Source: Triatoma infestans
Lineage: Eukaryota; Arthropoda; Insecta; Hemiptera; Reduviidae
Assembly (NCBI GenBank): GCA_011037195.1
Contig: JAAEAF010001136.1
Location: forward strand, 28,518-92,517
Direction: 5' to 3'
DNA length: 64,000 nucleotides
Both the position numbers and the translations under genes were made by a program. The notes beneath the pieces are model-generated. The model saw only the letters and a list, made by a program, of their open reading frames with translations. It did not search any database and was not told where the DNA came from. Of the stretch, positions 57,213 through 64,000 are shown one piece after another (position 1 is the first letter of the stretch; each line of letters starts with the position of its first letter).

Positions 57213-57221
57213 GTTCTTCAA
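56409..57221 (-). pseudogene. Jockey-like reverse transcriptase C-terminal half
   Basis: An undamaged frame of about 270 residues begins inside the palm domain. It shows SGIPQGAIISPILFNLFCSD, catalytic TYADDTLASSN, VRYVGVILDIRLTWRLHINT and YKTLLRPLLTYACPVWITAS. The C-terminus is SSKRLKPRLYQNL. It is clearly different from the full-length Jockey-like element at 33115-37469 and represents another subfamily. Fingers and endonuclease are missing through truncation. Confidence 0.88.
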
Positions 57222-57225
57222 ATTT

Positions 57226-57885
57226 TAAATTTTAGTAATACACTGAAATGTTATATATTAGGGGTATACATAAAATAACGTTAATAAGTGATGTTATTAA
57301 CTAATTACTTTAATAACTAATTATTATAAGAAAGGGACTTCCTTTTCAAAGGGGTCTCATGGGATCTGCGTTCATGTGAACTAGAAAAGGATGTAAAATA
57401 AAAAAAATAAAGAGATAATTACAATATTATATATACCTATTGTTCAGGAACTGAACAGTGAAATTTTAATTGACTTTATTCATTTTTCTATAACGAGTAC
57501 AACACCGAGCGTCAGCGCCTTCCAAGAAGCTAACTCTGCTGCCGGCAAGACATCCCTGGCTCTAGTTAGAGGCCAGTCAGCCAATCAGCTTGCGCTCCCT
57601 ACCATTACCACAGGGCTACTACGGCCCTACTACCTTCAACAGTCAGTGTGTGCGAAAAGTCTCTGGCCAGAGCATCTGCGTACTCAAGTATTTTTACAAG
57701 TCTGTTAGTACATCTCTGTACAAATTGTATCGCACCAATACATTAGCCGTCAATTTTTGGCATTACATCTGGAAGCAAGGGCTGAGTACTAGCGTCAGGT
57801 CCACACCAGATGTCCAGGCAACCTTGGAAGTTGACCAGCCATAAGAAAACCGGAAGTCACCTCACTGAAGCCATCGTTGTAGTAA
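57226..57885. other. Non-coding interval, partly GC-richer
   Basis: The stretch 57490-57850 is less AT-rich than its surroundings and has an 84-codon open frame (57590-57844) without recognisable domains. It may be part of an LTR or leader, but I cannot show it. Confidence 0.4.
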
Positions 57886-57901
57886 ATACTGTATTTTTGT
57901 T

Positions 57902-58197
57902 GTGGTGGTTGGTTCCGCAGAGCTGGAAAGCAACAGAGACATTTTCCGTTAGCCCTGCTTCAATTTTGTGGTATCGACCGGTTTCGGGCGTTCGCCTCTT
58001 CAGGATGCGCTTCTTTCAGACAGTGTGCCAACACAGACTCGTACAGAGACTTAGTGTGAAACTAAGTTTAGTGTGAAACTAAGTCTCTGTACGTCTGTGT
58101 TGGCACACTGTCTGAAAACGCATCCTGAAGATGGGCGAACGCCCGAAACCGGTCGATGACCACAAAATGAAGCAGGCTACCACGGAAAATGTCTCTG
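57902..58197 (+). mobile_element. Fold-back element, best hammerhead-like motifs, 16-bp TSD
   Basis: ATACTGTATTTTTGTT is repeated exactly at 57886-57901 and 58198-58213. Arms about 57935-58075 and 58076-58197 are inverted. The plus motif at 58121-58158 has CATC (stem I), CTGAAGA, an extra T, hairpin GGGC-GAAC-GCCC, GAAA, ACC/GGT stem III, C, then GATG pairing with CATC. The reverse motif at 57973-58007 has the same core with stem II shortened. The hammerhead reading fits the invariant letters but needs one unpaired base at the stem II entry. The left arm has a 35-base extension (GGTTGGTTCCGCAGAGCTGG). Confidence 0.82.
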
Positions 58198-58213
58198 ATA
58201 CTGTATTTTTGTT

Positions 58214-58930
58214 TCCTGTATAACTACTAACCCCTAATCACGCATTTTGAATAAATGCATCTTGTTATGTAGTTTGCGTAATCTTCAATTTAAAAATAAC
58301 CAATTTTCTCTCTATTATAAACACCAAACCATACAGTCCACATAAAAATTAAACCTGAGGTATAAAACACCTATAATAAAGAAATAAGAGAAAGTAAAGT
58401 AGATTTATACCATAAAATCTTGTCTTATTTTAATATAATGGATATGAGAATGAGTGAGAACTAGAGAGAATGAATTTAGAAATGAGATAGAAATAAACAA
58501 TATGCTGAACACAATATAATAAAAATAGAAACACAAACTGCAAGAAGTTTACAGTCAAACAGAAGTTAGGTAGCGAGTGAATAATAAAGATACAGACTGG
58601 CTGAGTAATTAAAAGGTAAATAGTTCGGATGTTGACTGGATGTACTGTTGTAAAAACTGTCGTAAAAACTGTAATGCTGCAGCTCTGATGAATAGAATTC
58701 TCCCTGCCTAGTCTGGCCAAGGTGGGGAGTAACTAACGTTTGATACTCTTAATGTCTGGTTCTTCGCTCTTCGGTGCTTCTATGAATCTTTAATGATTCA
58801 GATCCCATTACATTAAGATCGAATTAAAAAGTGTGGAATTAATTATAACAAGATTTACACATGAAATATGGTTGTAGGTTGGGTAGTATTTTGTCACAAA
58901 CAAACTATTCAAGTAATGCTTTAACAACCA
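58214..58930. other. Non-coding interval with possible LTR end
   Basis: GATTCAGATCCCATTACA ends at 58812. In reverse it resembles the TGTAATGGGATC start of the 26745 solo LTR. No matching other end or target repeat was found, so I do not call an LTR. Confidence 0.4.
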
Positions 58931-58954
58931 CATTTTTACAGCCACAAATTTGAT

Positions 58955-60290
58955 CTTGCGTTACAAACTTCTCTCGAGACTATTTGACCTACGCTCTAAT
59001 CTTTTCCTTGAAAACAAAAGACTTATCTACAACACTATTATAAAGCCCCTCTAGACATACGAGACGAAGTCTGGGGTTCAACCAAGCACTCCAACATCTT
59101 TAGGATAAATATTGCTTAGATTATTGAAATTCTGTTTCTTATTAATAGAGATTTTTTCCATTTTAATATATAACATCTACAATAACGAAATTTTTAAGGA
59201 TGAAGTTTAGCTACTGTTTAGAAAGTGCTGAATTGGTCTTTCCATTATCGGCAGATTTCATTTACAAAAAAGTACATTTTGAAATTTTTGTGAGTTTATC
59301 CAATGTATGTTTTTGGGCAATCATTGCAAGGTATTTTGTAAATTAAATTTGACTGTTATAATTTTTTTTTTTTTAAATTTATGGCGCGTCAACATCTATA
59401 GTCATTGGCGTCCAGAGCCTTCTCAGTGCACTGCCGGCCTCCGATATTGTGCAGTGCAATATCGTAACCAATGAAGGTCTCCTGAGATGTGATTATTATT
59501 GCTATTTGTTATAATTGTGTAAAATCATTTATTGGGATAATGTTTAGTTACTATGAATAGAAGTAATGAATAAATGTTCAGACATTGAATATTTTTTTTC
59601 AAAATTTGATACGCCCGCCCCTCCTTCATGGGACCATAATGCCGACAGTCGACAAAGTCCGATATTTAGGACTTTATTTAGACAAAAGACTGAATTGGAA
59701 TCCGCATACACGATTAAAAGACTTGAACTAAACAGACGTTACAAACATCTCTCGACACTATTGACCGTCGCTCTAAACTTTCCCTTGAAAACAAAAGACT
59801 TATCTACAACACAATTATAAAGCCAATCTGGACATACGGATGCGAGGTCTGGGGTTCAACCAAGCATTCCAACTCCTATCGCATTCAAGCTTTTCAATGC
59901 AAAACCCTCAGAAGAATTACTAATGCCCTGTTCTAAATTTCCAACCTAACCCTTCACGCTGACCTCAAAATCCCTTTTGTCCGTCAGTTAATAAAAGTAT
60001 GTTATAAAAAATTCCATGACCACATATCCAACCATTCTAACCCTTCAGTTCAAAAACTCTCTTCTCTTTCTATTCCACACAACCCTTCCAGGAGACTGAA
60101 ACGCCATTGGCCCCACGACCATCTAACTTCATATTAGCATCTAGTAATTATTAGGGAGTACTTCCACTGGGAGTCATTACCTAACAGACTTTCACGCCCT
60201 TTTATGTCGCTACCATCGTATTCACTTATTATACTACCTGTATAGTTGTGAATTTTGTGAATAAAATATAAATAAAAAAATAATAACAAA
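58955..60290 (+). pseudogene. Two decayed Jockey-like LINE fragments
   Basis: Bases 58975-59105 and 59735-59880 are diverged direct copies (CTTGAAAACAAAAGACTTATCTACAACAC, GTCTGGGGTTCAACCAAGCA). The second, longer copy reads TVDKVRYLGLYLDKRLNWNP and HTRLKDLN, then KPIWTYGCEVWGSTKHSNSY, LKIPFVRQLIKVCYKKFHDH and the C-terminus NPSRRLKRHWPHDHLTSY, in several frames. A polyadenylation-like GAATAAAA lies at about 60259, followed by an A-rich tail. Both are dead. Between them (59110-59560) is AT-rich DNA and a possible LINE tail near 59360. Confidence 0.75.
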
Positions 60291-60299
60291 TTTGATCCG

Positions 60300-61040
60300 A
60301 CCCTTCTCCCTAAAAGGATGCACCTTATACATGTGTATCCTCCCCCCCCCTCTAATGAGCAATAGAAATGGAAATTCTTAATATTTTGGCCATTAATCAC
60401 ATTTCTAATTGTTTCTATTGTAGTTTACCTAACCTTCAAAAAAAAAATCCTAGACTTCACATTACAGAAAAATGTAATTTTCGCTAATATAAATTTCATA
60501 AAAATATAATTAATATTATATGTAATTTCACCCAGAAGTCCACGTATTATTACAGCTAAATACATCACATAGAAGATAGCAGAACCACACAAAGTACTGA
60601 AGTGGCTCATTAGAGGAAAATTTAACATTACTACTTACAATCAACCGCTGAAAATAAATTCGTAAGGCTTAGTGAAAGGCATAGAAGAGTGTAAATAGTT
60701 AGGGTATATAATTGTGTAAATAGCATACAAAGTTTAAGGAAAATCGTTGAGAAATCTATTCAGTAAAGTCGTAGTTCTAAATTGATGGATTTTGCTCACA
60801 TTTTACTGCTAGATATGGAGATAAATGGAACATTATGTTTGAGCTTCTTTTTCGTATTTGAGACGTACTGTTCACTCATACACGCAAATAATTAATTAAT
60901 TAATCATGTTTAATTTGTACTGAAAGAAATACAAAAATAATTAATATTTACATTAATAGACACTGGACAAATAGTCCGTCTGTCGAGTTGACTAATAATT
61001 AATGTATCCAAAAAAAAAAAAAAACCACTGTTTAAAAAAA
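60300..61040. other. Non-coding interval
   Basis: A family block at 60745-60790 (TCTATTCAGTAAAGTCGTAGTTC) belongs to the CTCTTACTCC repeat. Otherwise it is AT-rich with no gene. Confidence 0.5.
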
Positions 61041-61178
61041 AATTACATTCTATTTTTACTTTCTCTTACCCTAGTAAGAGGAAGTATTGTAATCGTGTCA
61101 AATTTTCGATATCGAGTTTTCACCGGAAATATCCGTTTTGAGGTTCCCTGAGTCCAAAAAAGTGGTTTTTAGCGAATG

Positions 61179-61213
<35 letters not shown>

Positions 61214-62021
61214 TTGTGTATTATGTGAATAGCATAGCTCAAAAACGAAAAATCGTAGAAAGTTCAAACTTGATATTACGTTTAGGTAGCACCATGGGAT
61301 CTGACGGTGCGTTATGTGTCAATATTCCTCAACCGGAAATACCACTTTACTAGTTGTTTTTTTACGTTTTTGCAATTTTCTCAAAAATGGCTCCGAGATT
61401 TTCTTTAAACTTATATATCAACTACACATACAAAGAGCTACAACTTTTATTTGAAACATTTCTCCAGGAAAATTCATTTAAGGGCACTTCTGGGGAGGGG
61501 TGGGGTTAGGTTTTCATCTTAACTGCTATTTCAGTTTATTAGACAATTCTGTCATCTAAATAATGTTAATTAGAATTAAATATGTTGTTGAAATTCCGAG
61601 TTTGAAAAAAAATAGATAACCGGAAGTGCGTTTTTTACTGAAATATAATTTCAGTGTTTCTCTGGTATTTTCTCGAAAATGGCTCCAACGATTTTCTTTA
61701 AACCACCGTTGTTAACTATACATATAAAGAGCTACAACTTTTATTTGAAACTTTTCCCCTGATAAATTCATTTAAGGGGACTTTTGGGGGAGGGGGTTAT
61801 GTTTTTCTTTAAAATGCTATCACAGTTGATTATACAATTCTGTCATCCAAATTGAAATAACTAGAAATTAATATATGACCCAAATTCCGAGTTTCAAGGA
61901 AATTAGTAAACCGGACAGTTTTACTGGACAGTGTTTTCACTTTTCGACGAATTTCATTAAATTTGGTACACTAACTATAAAATTTGTCAATTATAATTTT
62001 GAGTACTGGAGTAAGAGAAAG
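61041..62021 (+). mobile_element. CTCTTACTCC inverted-end repeat, near-complete copy B
   Basis: Left end ACTTTCTCTTACCCTAGTAAGAG, then ATTGTAATCGTGTCAAATTTTC. Internal (GT)n lies at 61183-61212. Two diverged internal repeats start at AAAATGGCTCCGAG (61385) and AAAATGGCTCCAACG (61676), each followed by GAGCTACAACTTTTATTTGAAAC. The right end has GTACTGGAGTAAGAGAAAGT. This copy shows that the family contains an internal tandem duplication of about 290 bases. No transposase is encoded. Confidence 0.7.
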
Positions 62022-62187
62022 TTGTGTGAGTGTTTCACACCAGATTTTTTAACTGAAAATACAATCAATTTAAATGACGCTATTAAACAAACTAACAAAG
62101 TAAAAATGTATTCTTATGAATGTAGTTGTAATTAAATTCACTCTAATAAAAACTTCGTATAAGATAAATATCGCTTTGTAACAATAT
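62022..62187. other. Short AT-rich spacer
   Basis: I see nothing coding. Confidence 0.4.
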
Positions 62188-62940
62188 TTGTATAAAAGGT
62201 TCCAATTTTCATCATTAAGAAACTTGGAAATTAATACCGAGAAAACGAAGACTATGGTGATCGGTGACAGCAGCAGGAGAATAAAAATGAAAGCCTGGGA
62301 ACCGGTATTGGAGCAAGTGAAATCGTTTAAATACCTGGGCGCCCACCTAAATGAAGAAGGTAGAATGAAGTAAGAGAGAGGATAGGTGTGGCAGGAAGGT
62401 TTTTTTCACGCCACTAAAAACAATTTCCTAGGCAAGAAAGAAGTTTCCGCCCAAGCGAAGATCGCTGTTTATAAATTTGTGTATCTACCATTATTATCCC
62501 ATTCTAGTCAGTCTTGGTCCCTAACAACAAGACTGAAAACTCAAATTCAAGTCGCAGAAATGCGTTACTTAAGAAAGGTTTTAGGGAAAACTAGAAGATA
62601 CAAGGTAGGAAATACCAGTTAGAAGAGATCTGCGCATAGAGCCAGCCATAGATTCGATCAGAAGAAACCAACTCAGATGGTTCGGACATGTTGCCAGAAT
62701 GGGAAATGAAAAAGTCGTGAAGCTGGTATACGAGTCGAAGGTGAAAGACAGGAGATGCCGCGGCCGACCAAGAAGAACCTGGGATGAGGAAGTGAAGGAA
62801 GGTTTGGAAGCAAGAGGAATAGAATGGGGAAGTAGAAAGAAAAGAATTGGCAAAAGATATAGATGGATGGAAGAAGCTCTGTAAGGCCTCTACGCTGTCT
62901 AGACGGTAGGAGAGGACAGGACTATGATGTATCCAGAGTT
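62188..62940 (+). pseudogene. RTE-like LINE pol C-terminal fossil
   Basis: Plus-strand frames read NLEINTEKTKTMVIGDSSRR, VKSFKYLGAHLNEEGRMK, then a stop. After it come KKEVSAQAKIAVYKFVYLPL, LSHSSQSWSLTTRLKTQIQV and AEMRYLRKVLGKTRR, and finally, after more frame changes, GRPRRTWDEEVKEGLEARGI. This order matches RTE-like LINE C-termini. It is a different, older family than 29171-29864. Truncation removes the catalytic domain. Confidence 0.78.
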
Positions 62941-62944
62941 AGAT

Positions 62945-63911
62945 TTCTGGATCCAAAACACTCTAAACGGTAAGGCGACAAAAAATTGGGCATTCAACCA
63001 AAAAGTGAGCCACACTTTCATGAGTATTTAAATTACAGAGTGAGCAATTATAATTAAAGTTTTGCCTCCATGGTTGATAATTGAAGTCCATCATCTCAGA
63101 TCTCAATTTGAAAAACACACTAACTTAGTAAATACTAAATTGGCGAATATATTCCAGATTATGATCGAGCCGCTTTGTAGACGAGATGAAACCTCGAGGC
63201 CGACATATCATAGCTAGAAAAGTATCCCTCTGATACATTCTTATTATTTCCGACAGCAAAGCTACAAAATTTGTAGCAGAATCTACACTGAAATTATCTA
63301 CATTTAGATTTCTGAAAAATAGAATGTAAATAATTGGAAATTCATGCGCTTGATAGCCACCCACTTCTACACCTAATACACTCTAACTAGATAGGCCAGT
63401 TTATTAAAATTGCTGAGTGACAATAAAGGAAGAATGTAATTTGAATGTATACAAATACAAGACTTCAAGTTTAGTCTCCAAATATAAGGCGTAGTTTGGG
63501 GTATTATTTGGGAGGGGAAGTATTCTTTTAATCGCGAAACGTTTGAATTTCTCTAATACATCATATTCTTTGTATCCTCATACGTGGGCCGCGTAATAAA
63601 CAATAGACCGTGCAACTGCTTCAAACACCCTCCACTTTACGTCAAAAATAACATTTTTATTATGGAATAAACCCCCCCCTATGTACGATTAAACATTAAC
63701 TTTGCTAACTTTATTTTTTCTTCAAAATGTTCTTTAAAAGTTAACTGGGGGGGGGGGTTAAAATTACACCGAGGTATTTATAGGTTTTAACAATTTCTAG
63801 ATTCTTTTTCTTAAACCTCCACTTTTCATTGGACCTTAATTTCAATTTGTCTGTTCTTTGATTTATCTCTATTCACATTCAAACTCCATCGATCACAATA
63901 AACCTCTAAAT
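62945..63911 (-). pseudogene. Decayed relative of the intact LINE ORF2
   Basis: On the minus strand: DLEVYCDRWSLNVNRDKSKN, LEIVKTYKYLGVIL, KWRVFEAVARSIVYYAAHV, a stop, GYKEYDVLEKFKRFAIKRIL PLPNNTPNYALYLETK, and at the end NCSLCNLNTHESVAHFLVECP. Each block aligns with the intact element at 14915-18127 (YLPQNTPNYFIYLETG; CSLCNLNEEEDGVHFLAVCP). A stop and shifts show age. The hAT terminus interrupts it at 63912. Confidence 0.82.
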
Positions 63912-64000
63912 CAGTGGTTCCCAAACTTCTGTGCCTATGGACCCCTTCTTATAGCAAAAACCTGACCATGAATCCCCAAGTGAAATAACTCTGCATAACT
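63912..64000 (+). mobile_element. hAT-type terminal sequence, truncated by window edge
   Basis: CAGTGGTTCCCAAACTTCTG followed by GTGCCTATGGACCCC matches the widely recurring hAT end (CAGTGGTTCCCAAACT). The preceding 8 bases, CTCTAAAT (63904-63911), would be the left target duplication. The other end is outside the window. Confidence 0.7.

Noticed and set aside
57590..57844. 84-codon open frame in a GC-richer stretch
   Set aside because: No recognisable domain, no introns or start context that can be supported; kept only as a note.
58700..58812. Second solo LTR ending CCCATTACA
   Set aside because: No start, no target duplication and no internal similarity to the 26745 element could be found.

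Overview
The window looks like a piece of an arthropod (probably insect) nuclear genome. It is strongly AT-rich and full of mononucleotide and dinucleotide tracts. I found no host protein-coding gene, rRNA or functional tRNA that I can support. The organism is inferred only from the transposon mix: Jockey-like, RTE-like, R4/Dong-like and RNase H-bearing LINEs, mariner, piggyBac and hAT remnants, and tRNA-derived SINEs. A hemipteran is plausible but unproven.

Nearly every recognisable feature is a transposable element, and many are nested. The best preserved is a full-length two-ORF LINE at 13325-18436. It has perfect 14-bp target-site duplications (TSDs) and both ORFs open, and it sits in the 3' part of an older RNase H-type LINE. 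A near full-length Jockey-like element on the minus strand (33115-37469, 13-bp TSDs) has an intact gag ORF and a pol ORF with three frameshifts. Other LINE pieces: an R4/Dong-like fragment with a restriction-like endonuclease between two TAA repeats (20518-21672); an RTE-like 3' fragment inserted into another LINE (29171-29864); several 5'-truncated Jockey-like pieces; and five RNase H-bearing LINE remnants.

A second theme is a set of fold-back elements (767-2597, 4513-4906, 12393-12875, 46434-46776, 57902-58197, plus rearranged copies near 19.2-22.9, 30.9-32.6, 37.5-38.9, 44.3 and 47.5-48.4 kb). Their arms carry a short structured motif resembling a minimal hammerhead ribozyme core (CUGANGA, hairpin, GAAAC, short stem III). 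Several have clear 11-16 bp TSDs. This resembles the inverted terminal repeats of Penelope-like retroelements, but no Penelope reverse transcriptase is present here.

A third component is a roughly 0.7-1 kb non-autonomous repeat with inverted ends, starting near CTCTTACTCCTAGTAAGAG. Good copies lie at 52196-52922 and 61041-62021. A third copy is spread over 23984-27805 by later insertions, including a solo LTR (26745-27542). There are two tRNA-derived SINE families. One shares its 3' end with the RTE-like LINE, which suggests that LINE family mobilises it. DNA-transposon fossils are a mariner (7520-8270), a second Tc1/mariner-type transposase (54950-55610), a piggyBac N-terminal fragment (45640-46005) and a hAT terminus at the right edge (63912-64000). 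The remaining intervals are AT-rich non-coding DNA.
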